Positions 26,236 to 38,200 of a DNA stretch of 64,000 bases are shown piece by piece (within the stretch, counting starts at the first letter, position 1; each line of letters opens with the position of its first letter). Below the pieces are notes generated by a model, which worked only from the letters and a program-made list of their open reading frames with translations, searched no databases and was not told the DNA's origin. A program made the position numbers and the translations under genes. Source of the stretch: Cellvibrio sp. KY-GH-1 (lineage in GTDB: Bacteria; Pseudomonadota; Gammaproteobacteria; Pseudomonadales; Cellvibrionaceae); NCBI RefSeq assembly GCF_008806975.1, contig NZ_CP031728.1:5373501-5437500 (forward strand). The letters are read 5' to 3'.

Positions 26236-26556
26236 ATGCATAACCTGTTTATCTCCTACGAACTCACCAGCCCGGAAACAAACGGTGAGCGTGTGAAAAG
26301 AGCGTGCCGTTCATTGGGCAACTCAACCCCTTTGGTTGCCAATAACTGGTATGTGAATTCCCAATTCAATGCCGATGAAGCCCTGCGCCGTATTGGTGGT
26401 GCGTTTGGGGAAGGGGATAGGCTGATTATTGCCAACACCAAAACCGATTCTGTAGTGTGGTTAGGGCTGGGTGAGCGTGAAGCGCAGCGTATTCGTCAGA
26501 ACTGGAATATGAGCCTCAAGGCCCCTGAGTCTGTTGCGGCCGCTGCACTTCAATAA
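26236..26556 (+). CDS. Small Cas2/SinR-like ferredoxin-fold protein (hypothetical)
   Basis: This is a 106-residue cytoplasmic protein with its own ribosome binding site (AAGGA at 26224-26228, seven bases before the ATG). The order of predicted elements is strand (NLFISYEL), helix (ERVKRACRSLG), strand (LVANNWYVNS), helix (ADEALRRIGGAF), strand (DRLIIANTKTDSVVWLGL). This resembles the compact ferredoxin-like fold of Cas2-like or SinR-annotated small proteins. No cas genes or CRISPR repeats are present, so a CRISPR role is unlikely. Codon use returns to that of the scaffold genes, unlike the AT-rich pair before it. It is probably a separate housekeeping-like or accessory gene, closed by a terminator. 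Confidence 0.7.
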   Translation: MHNLFISYELTSPETNGERVKRACRSLGNSTPLVANNWYVNSQFNADEALRRIGGAFGEGDRLIIANTKTDSVVWLGLGEREAQRIRQNWNMSLKAPESVAAAALQ

Positions 26557-26576
26557 ACAATTTTGATGCAAAAAAA

Positions 26577-26611
26577 CAAAACCCCGGTATTGCCGGGGTT
26601 TTGTTTTTTTT
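26577..26611 (+). terminator. Intrinsic terminator after the Cas2/SinR-like gene
   Basis: An 11-bp perfect stem (CAAAACCCCGG at 26577-26587 with CCGGGGTTTTG at 26593-26603), a five-base TATTG loop and a run of eight T (26604-26611) lie about 20 bases after the stop. The A-rich 5' flank makes it potentially bidirectional. It insulates the second giant gene from upstream transcription. Confidence 0.95.
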
Positions 26612-26647
26612 GAGGTTTGCTTTTTGATCAATTTCATTCGGTTCAGT

Positions 26648-26658
26648 CCCCCCCCCCC
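26648..26658 (+). repeat. Homopolymeric tract of 11 C
   Basis: A run of 11 consecutive C lies between the terminator and the promoter candidate. Tracts of this length slip during replication in many bacteria and can mediate phase variation. It does not lie between the -35 and -10 elements, so any effect on the giant gene would be indirect. It is also a typical place for sequencing-length errors. Confidence 0.9.
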
Positions 26659-26746
26659 TTCATCTCAAGTGATTTCTCTCTTGGTGATGTTGACTCCCTA
26701 CAGCTCGCGCTACGCATTTTTTAAATCTGGGCTATGCCAAATCCAA

Positions 26747-26766
26747 CTGAATATTGATATATTCAG
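26747..26766. promoter_or_regulatory. Palindrome overlapping the -35 box (possible operator)
   Basis: CTGAATAT (26747-26754) is the perfect reverse complement of ATATTCAG (26759-26766), with TGAT between. The -35 hexamer candidate lies inside it. A repressor bound here would block RNA polymerase. No known regulator is assigned. Confidence 0.45.
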
Positions 26767-26782
26767 CGGGTTTTAATATAAA
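26754..26782 (+). promoter_or_regulatory. Sigma70-type promoter candidate for giant gene 2
   Basis: TTGATA (26754-26759) and TATAAA (26777-26782) are separated by 17 bases, each matching the consensus at five of six positions. Transcription would start near 26789, leaving about 78 bases before the ATG. It follows a strong terminator, so the gene needs its own promoter. Confidence 0.55.
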
Positions 26783-26852
26783 GAAATTATAACGTCATCG
26801 CCTCTCATTTCCATTGGATAGCGGAGGGGCGACAGGATTAAACATTCGCAAT

Positions 26853-26857
26853 AGGAA
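26853..26857 (+). promoter_or_regulatory. Ribosome binding site of giant gene 2
   Basis: AGGAA lies nine bases before the ATG at 26867; a second AGGA at 26861-26864 is too close to use. An in-frame TAG at 26852-26854 shows that the ATG at 26867 is the earliest possible ATG start. Confidence 0.65.
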
Positions 26858-26866
26858 TCTAGGAAA

Positions 26867-29218
26867 ATGGTTGCAATTGTCTCTGGATCTGGTCTGGGTT
26901 TATTAAACGTACAAGTCGCTAAATCAGACGTAGGAGGGGCAGGGAACAGCCAGATAGCAACCCATGTAAACGCCACCACAGGGAATTTGATTCTGAGGCA
27001 AAGGGATGAAATCCTGGTTAATGATGCCATTGGTTATCAGATCCTTCGAACCTACAACAGCCTTGGTCAGCTGGACGGTGATAACAATGATGGACACCGG
27101 TTCAGCTTTAACCAGACGCTAAGCAACTATGTTGCGCTCTCCACAATTACCCGCACCGCCGCCGATGGCTCCGCAACTGTATTTACCTACGTGCGCACCG
27201 AGACTGGTGTTGATTATTACCAGAGTGCTGATGGTGATGGTGCGCACGACACTTTGTCGTTCAATGGAACGGCCTGGGTGTATTCCAAAGACGGCGGTGT
27301 AACGAGCGAGACCTATCAATCATTCGGAGGCAGCTGGAGACTGGCGAGTCTCACGGATGCTGCAGGCCGTTTGACGCGCATTACCTACGATGGATCAAAC
27401 CGGGTGAGTTTGATCGAAGTGTTTACCAAGGCGGATCACACCCAACCCGAGCAAGCAGTGCGCATCGAGTACAACGGCAGTGGCCAGGTACAGGCGCTGG
27501 TCAATCGTATTTATGACGGTGCGACCTGGACGGAGAAAACCGCTACACGCTACCAATACGATGCGGCGGGTAGACTGGAATCCGTAATCACTGATTTGAC
27601 GCCGGACGATAATACTATTGCTGACGGCAAGGTATATCGGGTGACCTATACCTACGACGGTACGTCCACCCGTATCGCCAGTGTCACGGAAAGCAATGGG
27701 CAGGTTACCAGCCTGACCTATGAGCAGGATTCGGTTAGCCTGAAATGGCGAGTCAAAACGGTAGCGCAAGGAAGTAGCCCTGCGACTACGTTTTTCTATG
27801 GCACCAACACCACCAGTGTATTTGACTCACTGGGTCAGGAGTGGATTTATAAGTTTGATGCCAAGGGCCAACTGCTGGAGCAGCAATCGCCAGCCCTGAA
27901 TGGCCAGCGGTTATCGACTCGCTATGAATACGATACCAAAGGCAATATCGCCGCAACCATTGATGGTGAAAACAACCGTATTACCTATACCTATGACATC
28001 GCCGGTAACGCGATCGGCCAGCAGGATGACCTGGGGAATACCGTCAAGCGTGTATACAACACCCGCAACCAGTTGTTATCCGAAACCCTCTATCAAACGC
28101 CGGATCCGGATGGTGGTGGAGCGGAAACTGCCCAAAAGCCACTCACCACACGCTATGTATATAACAGTGCCGGATTGTTGCGCTTTGAAGTTTCGGCGGC
28201 TGGTCGTGTTACTGAGCACCAGTACAATGCAAACGGGGAAAAAACCAGCACGATCAAATACGGCGGTGCGGTTTATAACCTGGCGGCACTCACACCGGCT
28301 GATAGTCTCAGCGAAGCCGATTTAACTACCTGGATTTCTGGCCAGAATCTCGCAAAAAATCAACGTACGGATTTCGAATACGACCTGCGTGGTCAATTAA
28401 GCAAAACGACCCAACATTCCCAGGTTAACAGCAGTGGTGCGGGTGTTCTCAACACCGCCACCAAAATTACCAGCCATGTGTACGACCCGTTTGGCCGTTT
28501 GTTGCAGCAGGTCAACACCCGCGGATCGCAAAGTGATACCACCACTTACACCTACGACGGGCTCGGTCGTCGCCTGACCGAATTACTGCCGGATGGTGGC
28601 TTGTCGACAACCACCTACAGTGATGCGGCCCATGCAATCCAGGTGGTGAATGCCGAGGGTACCAGCACGTTGAGTACCTATGACGCTGCCGGACGTTTGG
28701 TCAGCATTGCCCAGCAAGCGCCTGTGGGTTCATCAACTCCCGCACGGGAAACCCTGTATTTTTATGATGACGCTGGCCAGCGTCGAGGTGAACAGGCGCC
28801 GGATGGTTCGCGCAGTTACATTTTTTACGATGCGGCCGGCCGTACAACTGCCACCGTGGATGCCACCGGTGCGGTAACTGAATATGTTTATGACCGCCGA
28901 GGTTTAAAAACCAAAACCACCCAATACGCCAATCGTGTTAACACTCAATCATGGCTGGTTGCTGGCAAGGTAGTTCCCTCTGATATCGCTCTTATCCGAC
29001 CGGTTGCCGATGCTCAACGGGACAGGTCTACCCAAAATTTGTATGACGCTGCCGGTCGATTGTTGTATGCAATGGATGCGGAAAACAACATCACCTTTTA
29101 TCAATACGATGGTGCAGGTCGTCTGACGGGTACCGAGAAATTCACCGGTGATGATGAAAGTTTTGCCTTGCTGGATGTGAAGATTGAAAACGTACAGCGC
29201 AAGCCACGCGGTGCACAG
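26867..29218 (+). other. N-terminal YD segment, gene 2
   Basis: After a short start the protein reads THVNATTGNLILRQRDEILV and YQILRTYNSLG, a typical N-terminus of large YD proteins (VNxxTGNLxxxxxD, RTYNS). Canonical YD repeats follow up to YDGAGRLTGTEKFTGDD. No signal peptide is visible. This part has no counterpart in the window for gene 1, whose 5' end is missing. Confidence 0.8.
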
Positions 29219-32200
29219 GGCAACCTGTTTGGTACGGCGAACAATGACAATTTGCTGGGCAGTGATATTGCACAATCGCTCTACGGTTATGCCGGTATTG
29301 ACACGCTCGATGGTGGCTTGGGCAATGACTATCTCTACGGTGGTGACCAGACCGATACCCTGATTGGTAACGAGGATGACGATTACCTGTACGGCGGTAA
29401 TCATGATGACTTCCTCTACGGGTCGAGTGGTAACGACAACTTAAATGGTGAAGCGGGTAATGACCAGTTATGGGGTGGCACAGGGAATGACAATCTTGAT
29501 GGTGGAGCAGGGAGTGATATTTATTATTTCGGGTATGGGGATGGACAAGACACTATTAGTGCAAGCGATTCCACGGTAGGGCGCAATGACATTATTCGTT
29601 TAGGTGATGCAGTGTCTGTGTCAGATGTTCGTTTGACTCGAGATACGTACCATTTGTACATCACTTTATTGAGCACTGGTGATCAGATCACAGTTAGCTA
29701 CCATTTTTATTATCCGCAGTATGCAATTAATCAAATTGTTTTCGGTGATGGAACGATTTGGGATAGCACCAAAATACAGGAATTGGTTTCTACCGGTACT
29801 GCTTATGCTGAAAGTCTTTATGGTGATGCTCGCAATGACATTATTAACGGACTTGAAGGAAAGGATTGGATTTATGGAGTTGCAGGCAACGACACACTGG
29901 ACGGTGGAGCTGATGATGATTCCCTGTATGGTGATACGGGAGCGGATGTATTAATCGGTGGTATTGGGGCTGATGGTTTATCGGGTGGGGCAGATAATGA
30001 TTTGCTCTACGGCGGTGTCGGTAATGACAACCTGAATGGTGATGCGGGTAATGATCAGCTGTGGGGAGGAACCGGCGACGATACCCTGGATGGTGGAGTA
30101 GGGAGTGATATCTACTATTTCGGGTACGGGGATGGACAAGACACGATTAGTAGCAGCGACTCCACTGCAGGACGCAACGATGTTATTCGTTTACACGACG
30201 CAGTGACCGCATCGGATGTTCGTCTGTCTCGCGATACGCACCACTTATATATCACTTTATTGAGTACCGGTGATCAAATCACGGTCTCCTACCATTTTTA
30301 TTATTCGCAGTATGCAATTGATCAAATTGTTTTTGGTGATGGTACGGTTTGGGACAAGGCCGCTATTCAGTCTATTGTTAGTACCGGTGGGCTTCGTCCC
30401 GAATATTTGGTCGGCGATGGACGAGATGATGTAATTAATGGTTCGTTTGGTGTTGATTCTATTTATGGCAATACAGGGAAAGATACGCTCGATGGCGGAA
30501 TTGATGATGACTTTATTTACGGTGAGGCAGGTGATGACCTGTTATACGGTGGAGCGGGTAATGACTCGTTGTCCGGAGGAACTGAAAATGATCAGTTGTT
30601 TGGTGGGCTTGGCGATGATTCACTGTATGGTGATGCTGGTAATGATCAGCTAACGGGTGGGCTGGGCAATGATAGGCTGGACGGCGGCACTGGAAACGAT
30701 ACCTATTATTTTGGCTACGGCGATGGTGTCGATATTGTTAATAATAATGACAGCACCGCTGGCCGAAACGACGTTGTGCGCATCGCAGCTAACGCGTCAG
30801 ACGTTCGCTTGACTCGATCAAGCAATGATTTGATAGCTACGTTAATCAGTTCAGGCGAGCGTATTACGGTAAACAACCACTTCACATCTGCAACTTATCA
30901 AATTAATACCATTCAATTTAACGACACATCTCTCACGGTAGCGCAAATTACTGCTGCAATCGTTACTGCTCCTGCAAATACAACCACAAACGGCACCACT
31001 GGTAACGATACGCTGTTAGGTGGTGTAGGCAATGATTCTATTAATGGTGGCAATGGCAATGATTCGTTGTTTGGTGCGTTAGGTAATGACTCGCTAAATG
31101 GTGATGCAGGTGATGATCACATATTTGGTGGGAAAGGGGATGACTCCCTCTCTGGTGGAGCTGGCAATGATACTTACTATTTTGCGTATGGCGATGGCAG
31201 AGACTCTATCAATGCCTATGACTCAATAGCAGGGCGCACAGAAACAATTTATCTTGACGCCTCAATTCCTGTTTCAGATGTACGATTGAGTCGTACGTCT
31301 AGCCATCTATATTTAACGTTATTGAGTACGGGCGATAGCATATACATTCAAAATCATTTTACTTCTGCGTCCTACGCGATTAACCAAATCATATTTGGTA
31401 ATGGCACTATTTGGGGGAGTGCAGAAATACAAAATGCAATCGCAACAGGTACAGATAGCTCTGAATATATATATGGTAGTTCAGCCAACAATGTTTTGAA
31501 CGGCTTTGAAGGTGCGGACCAGATTTATGGCGATGCTGGCAACGACACTATTGATGGTGGAATGGATAATGACAAGTTATGGGGTGAGGCGGGAGACGAT
31601 TCATTAATTGGTGGTTTTGGTAATGATTCACTCTACGGCGGCACAGGAAATGATTGGTTATCTGGTGGAATATCTAACGATATTTTGACCGGAGATGAAG
31701 GCGATGATTACCTCTTTGGTGGCGCAAATGCGGATAACCTTTCTGGTGGCGCAGGTAATGACCATTTAGATGGAGGTACAGCTAACGATCAACTCTCTGG
31801 TGGTGCAGGGAACGACACCTATTATTTTGGTTATGGTTATGGGCAAGACTCGATTAATAACTACGACACCACAGTTGGTCGTAATGATATTTTGCGCCTT
31901 AATAACAGCGTCAGTGTAAGCGATGTTTTTCTTTCTCGCACAAGTGACGATCTGCAAGTTAATTTGGTCAGCACCGGCGACAGAATTATTATTAGCAGCC
32001 ATTTCAGCACGAATATTGATTATCGGCTAAATGCAATTGTATTTGGTGATGGCACAGTCTGGAATGTAGAGGCTATTCAAAATATTGTAACGGCTGGCAC
32101 TCGCCATGCAGATTATCTGGTGGGGGATAATCGCAACGATAACATTGTGGGCTTGTTAGGCAATGATTCCCTTTATGGTATGGCCGGCGATGATACGTTG

Positions 32201-35200
32201 GATGGAGGGATGAATGACGATTATATTTGGGGGGGCATTGGTCATGATCTCTTAGTTGGTGGTTTGGGTAGTGACGATCTTCGTGGTGAAGACGGTGACG
32301 ATACTCTGGTTGGTGGTGCTGGTAACGATACGCTTTATGGCGGTAATGGCCGCGATGTGTATGTGTTTGAACCGAATTTCGGTTCAGACACAATTAATAA
32401 TTCGTGGAATGTAACTGAATCCCAGGCCAATCGGTTTGACATCATTCGTTTCGGAAATGGCATTTCTTCTTCCGATATTCGCGTTACTCGTAGCAGCAAT
32501 AATTTAATTGTTACTCACGTCCCTTCTGGCAACAAAGTTACAGTCACCAGTTTTTTCCTGAGTGATGGCAATTCTACTAGTGCGATAGGCGCTATTGAAT
32601 TTGCCAACGGCGTTGTGTGGCAAAAAACTGATTTGATGTCCAAGGTGCTTGTCTCCACCGATAGCATTGATGTGATTTATGGCTTTGATACCACCGATGA
32701 TGTATTGCGGGGTGGCCAAGGTGTTGACACCCTTTATGGTCGCGCCGGGAATGATTTCCTGGACGGTGGTGATGATGCGGACACTATTTATGGTGAAGGC
32801 GGTAATGATTGGCTTATTGGTGGCTTAGGTAATGATAGTCTCCGGGGTGGTGTCGGTGATGACTATCTTGAAGGTCAAGCGGGAAGCGATTATCTCCATG
32901 GTGAAGAAGGTAATGACAAGCTGTATGGTGGTGTTGGTGATGACACTCTACTCGGTCTAACGGGAGATGATTATTTAGCTGGAGGACTTGGTAATGACAG
33001 TCTAGAAGGCGGAGCTGGGAGCGACACCTATTATTTTGGTTATGGTGATGGGCTGGACAGAATTAATAATGATGATTCTACTTCCGGTAGAAATGATGTT
33101 GTTCGTCTTGCTGATGATGTGCCGCCCTCAGATGTTCGACTTACACGGAGTGGTAGTGACCTGTTAATCGCGTTATTACGTTCGGGAGATATTCTCACTG
33201 TTTATTATCATTTTGGTTCTTCAGCTTACGCGATAAATGCCATCCAATTTGGCAACGGAGTTATTTGGGATGCTGCAACCATACAAAATATTGCGGCGGC
33301 TGGTACTAATGAGTCTGAGTACACCGTCGGTGATAGCCGCGATGACGTGATTTTTGGATTGGATGGGCGGGATTCGATAAGTGGTCGTGCAGGCAATGAC
33401 ACACTGGATGGTGGCTTGGATGTTGATACTCTCTGGGGGGATGACGGTAACGACTTATTATTTGGTGGAGCTGGATCTGATGTTCTATACGGTGGTGCCG
33501 ATAACGATTCACTGAATGGGGGGGTAGGCAACGATACATTGAATGGTGATACTGGTAATGATTTTCTAGTTGGTGGAATTGGCAACGATACATTAGATGG
33601 TGGTACTGGAAGCGATACTTATTATTTCGGTTATGGTGATGGACTGGATTGGATTAATCAAAATGATTCTTCAAGTGGTCGCAACGACATTATTCGTCTA
33701 GCTGATGATGTTTTACCATCCGATGTTAAATTGACTCGAGACGGATCTTATACCAACGATTTGGTTATTACGTTGCTTAGTACCGGTGATCGTATTACGG
33801 TGAATTATCACTTTGGTTCTCCTGGTTACATGATTAATAGCATCCAATTTGGTAATGGTGTTATTTGGGATTCCGCAGCCATTCAAAATATGGTTTCGAC
33901 CGGCACAGTTGAGTCAGAATTGTTAGTTGGTGATTCAAGGAATGACAATATTACCGGCTTGGCGGGAAAAGATAGTATCTATGGGCGAACAGGCAGCGAT
34001 ACGCTTGACGGCGGAATAGATTCAGATTATCTCTCGGGCGAAGAAGGAAATGACGTATTAATCGGTGGAACTGGTGACGACAATTTGTACGGTGGAATCG
34101 ACAATGATTCATTGTATGGTGGTATTGGCGATGACGTGTTAAACGGTGATGAAGGCAATGATTATTTAGTTGGGGGAATCGGAAATGATACGTTAAATGG
34201 TGGTACTGGCAGCGATACGTATTATTTTGGCTATGGTGATGGTTATGATTGGCTTAACCAAAATGATTCTTCAAGCGGGCGTAATGACATTGTTCGCTTG
34301 GCCGATGATATTTTGCCGTCTGATGTACGTTTGACCAGAGGTGGAACTTACAGCAACGACTTGATCATTACACTGTTAAACACCGGTGAGCGCGTCACAG
34401 TTCATTATCATTTCGGTGGTTCATCATATGCAATTAATAACATCCAATTTGGGAATGGTGTTATTTGGGATGTGGCAACTATTCAAAATATAGTGTCCAT
34501 CGGAACTAATAACTCTGAAAATCTTTATGGTGATGGCAGAGATGACGTATTAACCGGTTTGGCTGGAAAGGATGGATTAAGCGGGCGAACTGGTAATGAT
34601 ACGTTAGATGGTGGTTTGGATACCGATAGTCTTTGGGGAGAAGAAGGCAACGATTTGTTATTGGGTGGCTCTGGTAACGACACGCTATACGGTGGAGTAG
34701 GTAACGATTCACTTTATGGAGGTGCGGATAACGATACCTTGAATGGTGACGAGGGCGATGATTATTTAGTTGGTGGTTTGGGCAATGATTATCAGCGTGG
34801 TGATGCTGGCAACGATACTTATTATTTTAGTTATGGTGATGGCAACGACACTATTTATGCGTATGACACTACCGCGGGTCGCATAGAGACTCTCCGTCTT
34901 GCGGACGCAATATTACCCACTGATGTTCGTTTGGTAAGGACTGGCTCTTCTAATTACGATTTGCGAATCACGTTAATCAGCACTGGTGAAACTATCACAG
35001 TTGATTATCATTTTTACGGCGCTTCCTATGCACTTACTAATATCGTATTTGGTAATGGTACTGTCTGGAATGCTTCCCAAATTTCGTCCAATATTGTTAC
35101 TGCTCCTGCAGCCCAAACGTTAACGGGAACTACCGGTAACGATGTCTTGTCGGGTGCGCAGGGCAATGATGTTTTTTATGCAGGAGCTGGTAATGACACG

Positions 35201-38200
35201 CTCAATGGCGGCGCTGGTGCTGATAACCTCCGGGGTGAGGCGGGTGATGACCATTTAACCGGTGGTATTGGCAACGATTCTCTGACCGGTGGTGCGGGTA
35301 ATGATACCTACTATTTCGGTTACGGTGATGGACTGGACAGTATCGATAACAGCGATTCAACAGCCGGGCGTATTGATATTTTGCGCCTACATAACTCTGT
35401 TCCTGTTTCTGATGTTAGGTTAACCCGCTCGGGTGACTATCTCTACGTCAATTTGATCAGTACCGGCGAGTATATCGCTGTTGAAAATCATTTTGCCTCT
35501 GCGACTTATGCGATTGACCAAATCATTTTCGGTGACTCAACAGTTTGGAATGTTGCAGCAATTTTCAACAATCTTTCAGTCGGTAGTGATGATTCTCAAA
35601 CGTTGTATGGTTCTACCCTTTCTGGCTTGGTTGGAAGGGATATTCTTTATGGTGGAGCGAGTAACGATACACTAGATGGAGGTATTGATAACGATACCCT
35701 ATTTGGTTATGCCGGAAACGATTTGCTATTGGGCGGTTTAGGGGCAGACGTGCTTTATGGTGGCACCAGTCAAGACACGTTATTAGGTGGTCTGCATGGC
35801 GATGATCTTTATGGTGAGGCCGGCGATGATTATGTAGTGGGTGGAAAGGGTAATGATACCCTTTCAGGTGGTGAAGGTAGCGATACCTACTACTTCAGCT
35901 ACGGCGACGGACAGGATGTTATTTATAACGATGATAGTTCAGTAGGACGAAATGACATCCTGCGATTGGATGATGCCATTGCGGTATCTGACGTTCGTTT
36001 TACGCGCTATGGCGATGATTTGTATATCACGCTTATCAGCACTGGTGACAGTGTCCGTGTAAGTTCACATTTCTCAGCGGTTCGCAATGAAATAAATAGA
36101 GTGGTGTTGGGTGATACTGCGGTATGGGACGCTGCAACAATTCAAAACATTGTGTCAGTAGGCACTATTGAATCAAATTACCTGGTAGGTGATAGCCGTA
36201 ATGATTCGATTACTGGCCTGGAAGGTAGGGACTCTATCTGGGGGCAAGCGGGTGACGATATCCTTGATGGTGGTATTGATAACGACTCCCTCTACGGTGA
36301 AGCGGGTAATGACACGCTCTACGGCGGAACAGGCTCAGACTCTTTATCTGGCGGCAATAATAATGACTGGCTCTACGGTGGTGCTGATAACGACACGCTC
36401 GATGGTGATGCCGGCAACGATAATTTAGTCGGCGGTATCGGTAACGATACCTTGCGTGGTGGATTGGGTAACGACACCTACCACTTCGATTTGGGTTTTG
36501 GTTCCGACACCATCACCGAACATAATTTTGGCTCTGCGGAATACGTCAATCAACTTAACATTGTCCAATTCGGCACAGGTATTCTCGCCTCGGACATTGA
36601 AGTTACGCGCAGCAGTAATGATCTGTATTTAACGCACGTCCCTTCGCAAAATCGTATTTTAATTAATAATTATTTTGATCTTGAAGGCGCTTCGTCTTAC
36701 GCGATCGAAGAGGTTCGCTTCGCGGAAGGTGGTGTTATCTGGACGGTGGACGATATTCGTGCACTGGTAATTGCTACGTCAGAAAAAACCAACAATATTT
36801 ACACCTACTCCGATGGTAATGTCATTAGTGCTGGCAATGGGAATGACTGGATTTCTGGAGCGGGCGGCAATGACACATTGTTTGGTGATTTGGGCCATGA
36901 TGCATTGTATGGCGGTGCGGGTCATGATTCGCTCGTTGGTGGTGCGGGTAATGATTCCCTGCAAGGAGATGCGGGCGAGGATTGGCTGGATGGTGGTTTA
37001 GGTAGCGATGACCTTTGGGGAGGAGCAGGCCACGATATCCTGCAAGGCGGTGCTGGCAATGACCGTCTGTATGGCGATAGCAGTTCAACCGAAAAAGGTA
37101 ACGACACCCTGTTGGGTGGTGCTGGTAATGATTCGCTCTATGGCGGAGGTGGCAACGATACCTACCGCTTCGAGCGTGGTTTTGGGCGCGATGTTATTTA
37201 CAACGCTAATTACTACAATACCGACGTAGTCACAGCCCAGTTAGATGTAGTGCAATTCTCGGCCGACTTTTTGCCGTCGGATATTCGCTTGACCCGCAAT
37301 GCGACGGATCTGTTCCTGAGTGTCTTGAACACCGAAGACCGGTTAACGATTGCCGATTATTTTGTCAGTGATGGCAACACTAACGCACGTATCAACGAAA
37401 TCCGTTTTGTGGATGGCACTGTGTGGAAACTGGCGGATGTGTTTGCGCTGGTGGCACAAGAAGAAGTGACTTATCAACAAACGCGAGTGAGCTTTGGCAG
37501 CATTCCTGGCCAGAACACCTTGTCGGCTTATATCAGTGTTAATAATTCACCCTTCGTCAAAGTGTTGAAGGAAGGGGATTATTTCTATGCTGAGTTCAAT
37601 CACCTGACGTTGGGCACCCACACCTACAGTATCGAATACCGCGCGGACACGGGTGAGCCCTTGTACAAAGGGGCGGGTGAATTCCATGTGAGCACCACTG
37701 GTGTTGAGCACCAAACCACGCAATTTATTAAATTGGCAGATGTAGAGCAGTCGCGCACTACACGCTATGTGTACGATGCGGACGGCAACCTGGTGCGCAC
37801 GATTGATTCAGCCAATTATGTGACGGACAACCAGTACGATGCGCTGGGTAATCGCCTCAGCGGTACTGCCTATGCAGAATCGGTGCCGAATCTGGCGCGC
37901 CTGACCATGAACAACCCGTTGCAGGTGCTGAAATCCGATAATCCGAAGGCGCTGTGGCAATTTGATGATGCCACCACAACTACGTTGGCCGACACCAGCG
38001 GTAGCGGCCTTAACGGCACAGTCTTTGGTAGCGTTACCGCCGGTCAATCAGGTGCGTATGGCAGCGGCAAGTCGATGAACTTTGCCGGCACCTCGGGCAC
38101 TTATGCGGACCTGGGTGTGAGTTCAACACTGGGGGTTACTAATTACCACAATTACGCGACCGGTTCAGTTGAGTTGTGGATGAAGACCAGTGCGCCGGGA

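Larger units (their letters stand above)
26612..26866. other. Intergenic regulatory region before giant gene 2
   Basis: No credible gene lies in this 255-base stretch. It holds an 11-base C tract (26648-26658), a palindrome (26747-26766), a promoter candidate (26754-26782) and an untranslated leader of about 75 bases before the ATG at 26867. No riboswitch-like structure was recognised. Confidence 0.7.

Noticed and set aside
26256..26441. Minus-strand frame opposite the Cas2/SinR-like gene
   Set aside because: The plus-strand gene has a good ribosome binding site, a sensible fold pattern and a terminator right after it; the minus frame has none of these.
29219..37462. Repeated DNA as a CRISPR array or satellite
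   Set aside because: The repeats translate in one frame into RTX nonapeptides with degenerate DNA. There are no constant repeats with unique spacers.
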